Source: an uncultured Clostridia bacterium
Lineage (GTDB): Bacteria; Bacillota; Clostridia; Oscillospirales; Ruminococcaceae
DNA: 9,432 bases
Assembly (NCBI GenBank): GCA_947427325.1
Contig: CANEHP010000083.1
Location: forward strand, 1 to 9,432
Direction of reading: 5' to 3'
Positions 1 to 7,107 of this stretch are shown piece by piece. Position 1 is the stretch's first letter. Every line of letters starts with the position of its first letter. Below the pieces are notes generated by a model. The model was not told the DNA's origin, did no database searches, and saw only the letters and a list, made by a program, of their open reading frames with translations. A program made the position numbers and the translations under genes.

Positions 1-64
1 GAAGCATATGGGAAAAAGGGCAAGCAGATATTTTATTTTTGAGCGGGACAGCACATTAGTATAA

Positions 65-139
65 AGCCTCGATTTTAAGGCTATTATTTTAACTTGGGAA
101 AAGCCCCATTTCATTCCGAAAAAAGTTTGGTCTTTTTCC
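65..139 (-). terminator. Weak terminator-like hairpins after the LCP-like gene
   Basis: The stretch 1-151 holds no credible gene. Read on the minus strand, just after the stop of the LCP-like gene, GAAAAAG and CTTTTTTC pair around a short ACCAAA loop (about 118-139). The U-rich right arm makes this a plausible but weak intrinsic terminator. Further on, AGCCT and AGGCT pair across an 8-base loop (65-82) and are followed by T-rich sequence in either direction. Both stems are short or AT-rich, so function is uncertain. Confidence 0.3.
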
Positions 140-151
140 ACACTCTGAAAA

Positions 152-1027
152 CTACTTCACAATTTTCAGTCTCTCCAAAATAGTAGCTTTAGAATCGGAA
201 GAAAGATTAAACACTCCGTCTTCCGTTTCACCGTAAGGAATGTAATACTGTGCGGGCTTGTAGGATTCTGCGCTGGTGAACAGAAGCGCCTGCTGTCGCT
301 TTGTGTAATCGTCTATGGTAAGATCGCAGTCAGTGGTATTCATAAGCTTAGTGAAATAGCTTTGAATAACTATTGCAGACAGTCCGTGAAGGTTGGTGTT
401 AATAATGGAAACGGCGGCAGAGCCTACTGCAAGGCTTTGGTAGTCGTCACCGTAATTAGCATTGTTATAGTTCAAATAAGTGTAAAGGTTAGTACCGTTC
501 ATATTATGGCTGCCTGTTTCAAATACCACAGCTCCGTCATTTGCCAGAACATCGTAAGCACAGTTGATATAAACCTTGCCGATGACGTCTACAAGCGCAA
601 CAAAGCTATCCCGATCAAATTTAACATATCGGTCGCACTTTACCCCCATAGTGCCTTCAATTCCGTAAAGCACCGACTTTATTCCTCCCTCGGAATAAAA
701 ATCGTCAAGAGTTGCGGTTTTATTTCCTACCTTAACATTCATATTGGTTTTTAAGGGAATACAAATTACCGCTTCATCTGCGGGCTGATAGCTTACTATC
801 ATATAAAGCGAGGGATTAGCCGCTTTTTCCTCCGAAAGCATAAATAGGGTAATTAAATTATTGGAGGAATCGGGGGCATCGCTTTTTATTCCTCCTGTGG
901 TTTTCTTTTCTTCAGGTACAAAGAAAACCTCCCAAAAAACGGAAAGTATCATTGCAGCAAGTATAGAAGCCGCCGCAAAGGCTATAAGGTAAATATACCA
1001 GTTGCTTTTTCTTTTTTTAACTGCCAT
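152..1027 (-). CDS. LytR-CpsA-Psr (LCP)-like membrane-anchored protein, apparently lacking active-site arginines
   Basis: The 291-residue product has a basic N-terminus (MAVKKRKSNW) and one membrane segment at about residues 11-37, with the rest predicted outside the cell. Residues about 58-230 follow the LCP layout: a strand ending in ICIPLKT (88-94), where LCP enzymes have IPRDT/S; then a region ending GIEGTMGVKCDRYVKFDRDSF; then FVALVDVIGKVYI (142-154), the counterpart of the F..LVD.LGGV motif. MNGTNLYTYLNY (176-187) matches the LCP 'LnG..AL.y.R.R' stretch. LCP enzymes attach teichoic acids or other glycopolymers to peptidoglycan from undecaprenyl-phosphate donors, using conserved arginines. 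Here the IPRD arginine is Leu92, and the later RxR and RxxRQ arginines are not seen. It may be a non-catalytic relative or a binding protein. The start is supported by AGGA five bases before the ATG. Family assignment is by eye. Confidence 0.6.
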   Translation of the reverse strand: MAVKKRKSNWYIYLIAFAAASILAAMILSVFWEVFFVPEEKKTTGGIKSDAPDSSNNLITLFMLSEEKAANPSLYMIVSYQPADEAVICIPLKTNMNVKVGNKTATLDDFYSEGGIKSVLYGIEGTMGVKCDRYVKFDRDSFVALVDVIGKVYINCAYDVLANDGAVVFETGSHNMNGTNLYTYLNYNNANYGDDYQSLAVGSAAVSIINTNLHGLSAIVIQSYFTKLMNTTDCDLTIDDYTKRQQALLFTSAESYKPAQYYIPYGETEDGVFNLSSDSKATILERLKIVK

Positions 1028-1127
1028 AGCTGTCCTGCCTTGTTATTATTGATACTGCTTCATAATTCGAGTATTAACGGATTTTTGTAAAAAGTCCGCA
1101 TAAAGACTATGAGCCGTAAATATGTTT

Positions 1128-1149
1128 TGCGGATTATACGGAAGTCCGC
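1128..1149. repeat. Small inverted repeat between the divergent genes
   Basis: TGCGGA (1128-1133) can pair with TCCGC (1145-1149) immediately downstream, or alternatively with TCCGCA (1095-1100) upstream. A further hairpin of nine pairs including one G-T (1078-1098) lies beside them, within the presumed leader of the minus-strand gene. The repeats sit just upstream of the alr promoter. A regulatory role is possible but not shown. Confidence 0.3.
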
Positions 1150-1151
1150 GC

Positions 1152-1180
1152 TTGCATTTATCTTAATAATGGTGTATAAT
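1152..1180 (+). promoter_or_regulatory. Vegetative (sigma-A type) promoter of alr
   Basis: TTGCAT (1152-1157) and a perfect TATAAT (1175-1180) are separated by exactly 17 bases. Transcription would begin near 1187, leaving a leader of about 77 bases before the alr start. No comparably good promoter was found for the divergent LCP-like gene. Confidence 0.75.
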
Positions 1181-1263
1181 TAAGCCATACACAAAATATA
1201 TTGTAACACATATTCCGCAGAAATACAAGAGTAAATTTTGCGGGAACATAAGGAGAAGCAAAA

Positions 1264-2403
1264 ATGTCTTTGGATTACTTAAAACGCTGCTGGGCAGAAA
1301 TAGATTTGGACGCATTGGACGGCAATATTAAGGCAATACAGACTATTTGCCCCGATAAAGAGATAATCGGCATAGTCAAGGCGAACGCTTACGGCCATTC
1401 GGACGCAATATGCGCAGAGGAAATGTACCGCCTCGGAATACGGCGGTTTGCAGTTTCAAATATTCACGAAGCGGACAGACTGAGGAAGATCATAGGCGAT
1501 ATGAACTGCTTTCTGCTTGTATTCGGCTATATCAGAGAGGAAAACTTTGAGCAAAGTGCAGGGCTTAACGTTACCGTAACCTTGGGAAGTGTGGAATTTG
1601 CCCAAAGACTTAACGGATTTGCGAAGGACAAGGGCATTAAGATTAAGGGGCATATTGCCTTCGATACGGGAATGTCAAGGGTGGGAATACGCAGCGGTGA
1701 GGAAGCGGAAAGTATAATGCTTCTCTCAAACATAGAGGTTACGGGAATGTATACTCACTTTGCGGTATCGGACGAGCTTGACGAAGACAGCAGAAAATTT
1801 ACTTTGCAGCAATACGATAAGCTTGCGGAGCTGTCAAAGAACCATAACCTGCCCCTTCACTGTCAGAACAGCGGCGCAGTATGCTATCACTCTCAAATGA
1901 AGTCGGATTACATTCGCCCGGGCATTATGCCTTACGGCCTATCTCCAAATCCAAAGGCGGGAAGCAATGTGAAGCTGAAACAGATTATGACCTTAAAAAG
2001 CGTTATTGATCAGCTAAAGACAATACCGAAGGGAACGGACGTCAGCTATGGCAGAACCTACACCGCAGACAGCGAGCAGATAATCGCCTTAGTGCCTGTG
2101 GGTTATGGGGACGGATATTCCCGCGCCCTTTCAAATAAGGCAGTGGTGGCGGTTAACGGAGTGCTTTGCCCTGTCAGGGGAAGAATCTGTATGGATCAGA
2201 TGATGGTCGATGTGACGGAGGCAAAGGCAAAAATAGGAGACGAGGTAATATTGTACAGCGGAGATTATGAGCAGACAAGCATTGACTGCATAGCAGATTT
2301 ATTGGGTACTATTAACTATGAGGTTGTGTGCGATGTGTCTGCACGAGTGCCAAGGGTGGCGGTCAGAGACGGAAAGGCTGTGAGGGTTGTTAACGAAAGA
2401 TAA
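1264..2403 (+). CDS. alr: Alanine racemase
   Basis: This pyridoxal-phosphate enzyme interconverts L- and D-alanine in the cytoplasm and supplies D-Ala for peptidoglycan. The 379 residues match the usual family length. The N-terminal barrel has VKANAYGH with the PLP lysine at K39 and Y43; DTGMSRVGI follows, with R139. YIRPGIMPYGL carries R218, which contacts the PLP ring nitrogen. The C-terminal beta domain has VSYGRTY with the second catalytic base Y262, VGYGDGYSR, RGRICMDQMMVDVT (C309, M310), and TINYEVVCDVSARVPRV near the end. By comparison with the Geobacillus enzyme (K39, R219, Y265, C311) all key residues are present. AGGAG at 1251-1255 lies eight bases before the ATG. The gene is transcribed alone from the promoter at 1152-1180. 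It could in principle be a related serine/alanine racemase, but no extra membrane domain is present. Confidence 0.96.
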   Translation: MSLDYLKRCWAEIDLDALDGNIKAIQTICPDKEIIGIVKANAYGHSDAICAEEMYRLGIRRFAVSNIHEADRLRKIIGDMNCFLLVFGYIREENFEQSAGLNVTVTLGSVEFAQRLNGFAKDKGIKIKGHIAFDTGMSRVGIRSGEEAESIMLLSNIEVTGMYTHFAVSDELDEDSRKFTLQQYDKLAELSKNHNLPLHCQNSGAVCYHSQMKSDYIRPGIMPYGLSPNPKAGSNVKLKQIMTLKSVIDQLKTIPKGTDVSYGRTYTADSEQIIALVPVGYGDGYSRALSNKAVVAVNGVLCPVRGRICMDQMMVDVTEAKAKIGDEVILYSGDYEQTSIDCIADLLGTINYEVVCDVSARVPRVAVRDGKAVRVVNER

Positions 2404-2440
2404 GTGAAATTCAGAGCGGGTTCTTATACCAATTCCAATT

Positions 2441-2604
2441 TAGAACTTGTTCTCATAGAAATTGGCACGCATCTTTTCGGCAAATTTTGCCGATGACTGC
2501 GTCAAAATTCCTTGAAATACACGAGTATTCCTGCGGAATTTTTCTTTGTCCTCGACAAAATTTGCTCGAAAATCTGCGCACCATTCCTATGAGAACAAGT
2601 TCTT
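2441..2604. repeat. 164-bp long-palindrome (MITE-like) element A
   Basis: The ends are a perfect 17-base inverted repeat, AGAACTTGTTCTCATAG (2442-2458) and its complement (2587-2603). Pairing continues inwards with few mismatches: GGCACGCA opposite TGCGCACC; GCAAATTTTG opposite CAAAATTTGC; AAAATTCC opposite GGAATTTT; and AATAC-ACGA-GTATT at the tip. The whole element is therefore one imperfect hairpin. It has no credible reading frame. TA flanks or overlaps both ends and could be a target duplication. It resembles a non-autonomous miniature inverted-repeat element or a large REP-like unit. It lies between convergent genes, where insertion is harmless. I do not recognise a named family. Confidence 0.7.
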
Positions 2605-2605
2605 A

Positions 2606-2623
2606 AAAAGGTGCTAACCTTTT
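2606..2623 (+). terminator. Short hairpin downstream of alr
   Basis: AAAAGGT and ACCTTTT (seven pairs) close on a four-base GCTA loop. There is no T-run after it on the plus strand, so it is at most an accessory terminator for alr or part of the edge of the adjoining palindrome element. Confidence 0.3.
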
Positions 2624-2657
2624 AGCAATCAGAACATATTTATCAAAAACAAAAAAC

Positions 2658-2709
2658 GGATAAAGCCGACAGGCGGAGCATTCTACCTCTTCGTCAGCCG
2701 GCTTTATCC
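2658..2709. terminator. Bidirectional intrinsic terminator between alr and the GH2 gene
   Basis: GGATAAAGCCG (2658-2668) and CGGCTTTATCC (2699-2709) form an 11-pair stem. On the plus strand it is followed by a T-rich run (2710-2729), and on the minus strand by GTTTTTTGTTTTTG. It can therefore serve both the rightward alr transcript and the leftward GH2 transcript, which converge here. Confidence 0.85.
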
Positions 2710-2767
2710 TTTTCTTATATTATTTTTTCATACTAAATTAATAAAATTCAAAAATATTTACAAGGCA

Positions 2768-5700
2768 TTACTCAAACCTAAACCACTCAAAATCAAAATC
2801 AGAACCGGGCATAAATACAAAGGAAAGATTTTCGGTCTGTCCGCTGATTTTATCGATATCGAAGCTTTGCTGCGAGTAATCGTCGCCGTATGCAAAGTTT
2901 ACAGCCTGTGTGATTTGACCCTCTCCCTTCGGCGTATATCTGATTTGCACGGCATTTTCGGGATTGCGGGTTCTGCCGCTTATGGTAAGTCTGCTTACTC
3001 CCTCTTCTCCGAAATCAAGATTGTTAAAGCCGATAACCACATTGTTGCCTATCTTTTCTATAACGCCGCCCTTTACCGTGTAATCATCGCCGTAAATCTC
3101 ATCGTATTCGGAAGCGTAAAGCCTTGCTCTTGCCCTGTCCTCCCGCTCAAACTCAAAGCCGCCGAAGATACAGTTTTGGCTTATTACAAATGCAAGGGAG
3201 GTTATACCCCTTACTCTTTCCCCAAGCTCAAGCTTGACAGGCATATATCTGTCCCAGCCGCCGTTATCGGGGATTTTAACAGTATCTATAAGTCTTGATT
3301 TGCTTTTTTCGGGATCTCCGTTCCAGATCTCCGCATCTATGCCGCTGCTGTTGCAGCAGCCAATGTAAAGGGTAAGCTTTTTGCTGCCGAAATCGTCCGT
3401 TTTGATATTGTCAAAGCCGATTACCGTTCTGCCGTTAATATTTGAAACTGCGCCTCTGTCAACAAAATTAAGGCTGACATTTGAAAATGAAGCATAGCTT
3501 GCGGAAACAAACTTATATCCGTCAGTCAAAGTATCGCCAAGACCCTCTGCGGTAAAGTAAAGGTCGCTGATAATTTCCGCATGGTCAAAGCCGTTATTGC
3601 AAACTGCTCTTAAAATAAATTTTCCGTCGCCCTTAGCGGTTACAACGGCGGTGTTTCCCTCTGCTTCAACCTCTGCAATGGGACTTTCCACACCGTTTTC
3701 CATAAGGCACTTAAATTTAATTTCCTTGAAGTCGGAATTTTCGGGGAGTATTTTTGCCGTTACATCAGCTTTTTTGCCGTCCTTTGTTAAATGGGTCCTG
3801 TCGGCCGTCAGCTCGATTTTTCTTGAACAAATTGTATCGTTTTCAGGCTGAATATAAACGGGAAAGAAATCACGGGGAGCTGAAGCGCCTTCCGGTATAT
3901 CGCAGGGAATTGCGGTAAGGGTGATCGTTTTGTCGGGCAGTCCCTTAGATAATAATGTTACCTTTATTTCACCGCTTTCATGGGTTGTGCCTATTATTGC
4001 CACTAACTTGCCGCTGAAGAGCCTTTTGTTATCGCCCTTGTAGCTGTCATAATCGGTGGAATCGCCGCTGTCAAGACCTAAAAGCCGTCCTGCGCCCTCA
4101 ACCTTAACCTTAATTCTGTTTCTTGCGTTGGCAACAGGCTCTCCCTTTTCGTCCAAGGCCTCGATAGTAATAAAGGCAAGGTCGGCGCCGTTTGCGTTAA
4201 GAATTTTCTTATCGACAGCCGCCTTAAGACTTGCCGCTTCGCCAAAGGAAGCCAGGCGGTCTGTGGCTGCCTCCCTGCCTTCGCTGTCATAAGCTCTTGC
4301 AATCAGCTCTCCCTTAGCGTAGTTTACTTTCCAGCTGCCATGAAGAACATTGCCGTGTTTTAAGTCAATATGCTGTTTCCCGAGAGATTTTCCGTTAAAG
4401 AACAGTTCGATATCCTCCAAGTTGGAGTAAGTTCTTACCTCAATTTCCTGTCCCTCGTTAAAATCCCAGGCGGGAAGAATATGCACAAAGGGATTTGTGC
4501 TGCCGTCAGTCCAAACGCTGCGGTAAAAGTAATAGCTTTCCTTTTTAAGTCCCGCCGTGTCAACTATTCCAAAGTAGGAGTTTTTGGTGCTGTAAGGGGT
4601 AGGCTCGCCGATGTAGTCAAAGCCCGTCCACACAAACTGTCCTCCGCAGAAATCGTTGTTTCTGTCCATTATCCACGCTTTTTCCATAGGACTTCCCCAG
4701 CCTGTGCAGCTGTTGGCCATATCGCTGCATTGTAAGTCCTCATGAGTAAGTATGTCAACCGAGGCGGGCAAGTGGTATATTCCTCTTGAACGCACTGCCG
4801 AAGAGGTTTCACTGCCGTAAATGAACCAATCCGGGTGTTCCTTATGGTGCTGTTCATAAAGCCGCTCCCCATAGTTATAGCCGCCCTGCTTAAGATAATC
4901 CGCCACCTTCCGGGCATTTTCCCAAGCCATATAGTTGGAGGCAATGGTACATACTGCGTTTTCCCTCGGGTCATGCTTTAAAACCTCTTCCTTAAGCATC
5001 CGAGCAACCTCAAGACCTCTTAAAGAGGCATGGGTGTCAAGTATTTCGTTGCCTATTGACCACATAATTACACAGGGGTTGTTTCTGTCGCGCTTTACCC
5101 AAGACTCCACATCTGCTTTATACCACTCGGGGAAAAACCTTGCATAGTCAAATTCGGTTTTTGAGCCTTCCCACATATCAAAGCTTTCGTCATCAAGCAG
5201 CAAGCCCATTTCATTGCACAGCTTAACAAGCTCTCTTGACGGCATATTGTGGCTTGAGCGTATTGCGTTAACGCCATAGCTTACCAAAATATCAAGCTGA
5301 CGCTTTAAGGCGGCTTCGTTCATAGCCGAGCCAAGTGCGCCTAAATCGTGATGCATACAAACACCGTGCATTTTTTCATGCCTGCCGTTAATGATAAAGC
5401 CCTTTTGAGGATCAAGAGAAACGGTGCGGAAGCCAAAGGTGTTCATCTGTCTGTCAACAACGGTTTCGCCGTTATATAAGGCGGTGCGCAGTGTATACAG
5501 ATTGCCCTTGTAAATATCCCAAAGCTTAGGATCTTTTACCTTAATAACACAGCTTTTGCCAACGGCAGCGCCGATTTCCGAACCGTTTTCATCAAGTATG
5601 GAATGAGCGATTCTGCTCCCTCCCACCGCTTCGGTATCAATATATACCTTCCATTCATCTCCTTCGAGACGAGGTGAAATGTATACTCCGTTTTCCTCTA

Positions 5701-6145
5701 TGTACTCCTTGTTCCTTATCCTCAAATAAACATTTCTGTAAATTCCTGCGCCGCTGTACCAACGGGTGTTGGGTGATTTATGCCGCACAACAACGTGAAC
5801 AAGGTTTTCCCCCTCTGAAAGGTAATCGGTAATGTCAAAGGAAAAGCTTGAATAGCCGTATTTCCAGTCTCCCGCCTTTTTATGATTAACATAAAGAGTG
5901 CTGTCCATATACACTGCGTCAAAGGAAATAAAAACCTTTCCGTTAAGCATTTCGGCGGTGGCGTTAAAGCTTTTTCTGTACCAGCCGTCGCCGCTTTTGT
6001 ACAAATTGCGGGTATCGCCTATCAGCCAGTCGTGAGGCATTTCTATGTCGGTAAAGCTCTCACCGTCCACATTTCCTATTGACAATTCGTCGCTGCCGCA
6101 CAGGAAGAACTGCCAGTTGTCGTTAAAAAGTCTGTCCTTAAACAT
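2768..6145 (-). CDS. Multidomain glycoside hydrolase family 2 enzyme (beta-galactosidase type)
   Basis: This retaining glycosidase probably hydrolyses terminal beta-galactosides. About 1125 residues from the chosen ATG. Numbering from the upstream in-frame GTG at 6202 (subtract 19 for this start): sugar-binding jelly roll ~22-165 (PHDW, GDGWYRKSF, GAGIYRNVYL); Ig-like sandwich ~167-258; TIM barrel ~262-570 with MHGVCMHHDLGALG, acid/base E386 in WSIGNE and nucleophile E465 in YGSETSS; a DUF4982-like domain ~572-635; a GH2 C-terminal Ig-like domain ~655-765; a bacterial Ig-like domain ~793-885; then two similar beta-sandwich modules, ~890-1018 and ~1020-1144, both with VIGF(D/N)N and ending near FEFE/FRFE, resembling CBM6-type binding modules. 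No signal peptide or anchor is seen, so it is probably cytoplasmic. The 6145 start is preferred because GAAAGGA lies about 11 bases upstream. Substrate specificity (galactoside, glucuronide or other) cannot be fixed by eye. It lies 47 bases after the SLOG gene and is probably co-transcribed with it. Confidence 0.88.
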   Translation of the reverse strand: MFKDRLFNDNWQFFLCGSDELSIGNVDGESFTDIEMPHDWLIGDTRNLYKSGDGWYRKSFNATAEMLNGKVFISFDAVYMDSTLYVNHKKAGDWKYGYSSFSFDITDYLSEGENLVHVVVRHKSPNTRWYSGAGIYRNVYLRIRNKEYIEENGVYISPRLEGDEWKVYIDTEAVGGSRIAHSILDENGSEIGAAVGKSCVIKVKDPKLWDIYKGNLYTLRTALYNGETVVDRQMNTFGFRTVSLDPQKGFIINGRHEKMHGVCMHHDLGALGSAMNEAALKRQLDILVSYGVNAIRSSHNMPSRELVKLCNEMGLLLDDESFDMWEGSKTEFDYARFFPEWYKADVESWVKRDRNNPCVIMWSIGNEILDTHASLRGLEVARMLKEEVLKHDPRENAVCTIASNYMAWENARKVADYLKQGGYNYGERLYEQHHKEHPDWFIYGSETSSAVRSRGIYHLPASVDILTHEDLQCSDMANSCTGWGSPMEKAWIMDRNNDFCGGQFVWTGFDYIGEPTPYSTKNSYFGIVDTAGLKKESYYFYRSVWTDGSTNPFVHILPAWDFNEGQEIEVRTYSNLEDIELFFNGKSLGKQHIDLKHGNVLHGSWKVNYAKGELIARAYDSEGREAATDRLASFGEAASLKAAVDKKILNANGADLAFITIEALDEKGEPVANARNRIKVKVEGAGRLLGLDSGDSTDYDSYKGDNKRLFSGKLVAIIGTTHESGEIKVTLLSKGLPDKTITLTAIPCDIPEGASAPRDFFPVYIQPENDTICSRKIELTADRTHLTKDGKKADVTAKILPENSDFKEIKFKCLMENGVESPIAEVEAEGNTAVVTAKGDGKFILRAVCNNGFDHAEIISDLYFTAEGLGDTLTDGYKFVSASYASFSNVSLNFVDRGAVSNINGRTVIGFDNIKTDDFGSKKLTLYIGCCNSSGIDAEIWNGDPEKSKSRLIDTVKIPDNGGWDRYMPVKLELGERVRGITSLAFVISQNCIFGGFEFEREDRARARLYASEYDEIYGDDYTVKGGVIEKIGNNVVIGFNNLDFGEEGVSRLTISGRTRNPENAVQIRYTPKGEGQITQAVNFAYGDDYSQQSFDIDKISGQTENLSFVFMPGSDFDFEWFRFE

Positions 6146-6192
6146 CGATATTGGTTTCCTTTCTTGTAAATGCGGATTATAATGATATTTTT

Positions 6193-6801
6193 TTAATCCC
6201 ACCCATCGGTCTCATCCATAAGAATAAGCTGTTCGATATCCTCTGCGGTATCAATAAACTGCATTCTTATCATATCTCCGGGTCGTATGACTATAATCTT
6301 CTTGTCCTTTTTCTTAGCATATTCCACGGTGTTTTTAGTTCCGCCGCTCATACCGTCGTAAACTGCTATCAATACGGAGCTGGTATCAACCATATACTGA
6401 TTTCTTTTCTGCATACAGCCGTTAAAATATTCGGTATCGCTGACATAGGTCACTATACTGCTTTTTTTAATTTCCTCAAGGCGTTCCTTATCTTTTTCAC
6501 TCCACTTAACATCGTGATTAAAGCAAGGCAGGCAAAGCTCATGAGCGACATTTTTTTTGCGGTATTTCTTTTTCAGTCTGATTACCGCCTCTGCCGCCAT
6601 AAGGTCACAGCCTAACGCCCCTCCCGTTAAAAAAAACCTGTAGCCTCTGTTTATCAGTCTTTCCACCTCCGAATAAACCGCATGGTACAGTAGCTTGTAT
6701 TGGGCGGAATCGGGATTGTTAAGAAATGGTAATTTTGACGGGCGATAGCCGGTAAATGCCACGGAGCATTTCATTTCGCCGGGCGTAACATGGAGCATCA
6801 T
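6193..6801 (-). CDS. YpsA/DUF1273-type SLOG domain protein
   Basis: The 202-residue product has a Rossmann-like SLOG fold. AFTGYRPSKLPF (15-26) and FFLTGGALGCDLMAAEAVI (56-74) match the glycine-rich nucleotide or ligand loops of the YpsA/DUF1273 family. Later, FNGCMQKRNQYMVDTSSVLIAVYDG (126-150) and GGTKNTVEYA (153-162) complete the family signature. SLOG proteins are thought to bind nucleotide-derived ligands; B. subtilis YpsA has been linked to cell division. The role here is unknown. The start is supported by AGGAG at 6810-6814, eight bases upstream. The next ATG codons (6798, 6774) are alternatives. It is the first intact gene of a two-gene unit with the GH2 enzyme. That pairing is unusual and may be only positional. 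Confidence 0.85.
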   Translation of the reverse strand: MMLHVTPGEMKCSVAFTGYRPSKLPFLNNPDSAQYKLLYHAVYSEVERLINRGYRFFLTGGALGCDLMAAEAVIRLKKKYRKKNVAHELCLPCFNHDVKWSEKDKERLEEIKKSSIVTYVSDTEYFNGCMQKRNQYMVDTSSVLIAVYDGMSGGTKNTVEYAKKKDKKIIVIRPGDMIRMQFIDTAEDIEQLILMDETDGWD

Positions 6802-6816
6802 AAACTATTCTCCTAA

Positions 6817-6981
6817 TCAAAAGCTGAAAGTATATTCTTTATCTTTATTCGTTTCTAAAACAACAAGATTATTATCCTTTGCAAAATTCACAGCCTTACC
6901 GTTACAGGAAGGGTTTACGGAATTATACTTTATTATAAGACTTTTACCTGCTTTTGACAAGACCTTTGGTAAAATTATTTT
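6817..6981 (-). pseudogene. Possible 3' remnant of a lost gene ahead of the SLOG gene
   Basis: A frame of 54 codons is open between a TAA (6982-6984) and a TGA (6817-6819) but has no ATG. Its translation reads like protein, including KVLSKAGKSLIIKYNS and NLVVLETNKDKEYTFSF. It stops three bases before the SLOG ribosome binding site, the spacing expected of an upstream operon gene. The ending ('...ETNKDKEYTF') resembles the C-terminal strand of large glycosidases such as GH95, but this is only a guess. The N-terminal part would have been deleted. Alternatively the frame is open by chance in AT-rich sequence; a good promoter lies inside it. Confidence 0.3.
6932..6960 (-). promoter_or_regulatory. 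Promoter of the SLOG-GH2 unit
   Basis: On the minus strand, TTGTCA (6955-6960) and TATAAT (6932-6937) are 17 bases apart. Transcription would start near 6925, giving a leader of about 120 bases. It lies within the possible remnant frame, as expected if a new promoter now drives the genes left after a deletion. Confidence 0.65.
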
Positions 6982-7035
6982 TTATTTTTCCGCTTAAGCC
7001 GTTTACTGTTATTCTTACCGTTTATTCACATTTTG

Positions 7036-7053
7036 ATTGACTTTACCGTCAAT
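7036..7053. promoter_or_regulatory. Operator-like palindrome over the galM -35 box
   Basis: ATTGAC and GTCAAT (six-base arms, six-base spacer) are perfect inverted repeats covering the -35 box of the galM promoter. A repressor dimer bound here would block the promoter. The sequence TTACCGT falls inside it (7043-7049) and also occurs at 7015-7021 and 6896-6902. Confidence 0.35.
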
Positions 7054-7065
7054 AAGTGTTATAAT
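7037..7065 (+). promoter_or_regulatory. Promoter of galM
   Basis: TTGACT (7037-7042), a 17-base spacer and a perfect TATAAT (7060-7065) form a near-consensus sigma-A promoter. Transcription would start near 7072. This excludes translation from the in-frame TTG at 7033 and supports the ATG at 7108. Confidence 0.8.
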
Positions 7066-7107
7066 TTAAAAAACAAGGAAAGAAATAAAGAAAGGGCGGT
7101 TTTCTCT

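Noticed and set aside
1187..1263. Riboswitch or T-box in the alr leader
   Set aside because: The leader is only about 77 bases, AT-rich, and shows no T-box sequence or stable terminator hairpin.
2441..2604. CRISPR array or tRNA in the structured intergenic region
   Set aside because: There are no regularly spaced direct repeats and no cloverleaf. The structure is a single long palindrome.
2867..3298. Antisense open frames inside the GH2, galM, alr and LCP-like genes
   Set aside because: They lie opposite well-supported genes, show no family motifs and lack ribosome binding sites. They are shadows of codon use.
6146..6202. N-terminal extension of the GH2 protein from a GTG at 6202
   Set aside because: No ribosome binding site precedes it, it overlaps the SLOG stop, and the extra 19 residues do not fit the family. 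GAAAGGA supports the ATG at 6145.
7033..7107. N-terminal extension of GalM from a TTG at 7033
   Set aside because: It would begin upstream of the galM -35 box and read through a near-consensus promoter. The family start fits the ATG at 7108.
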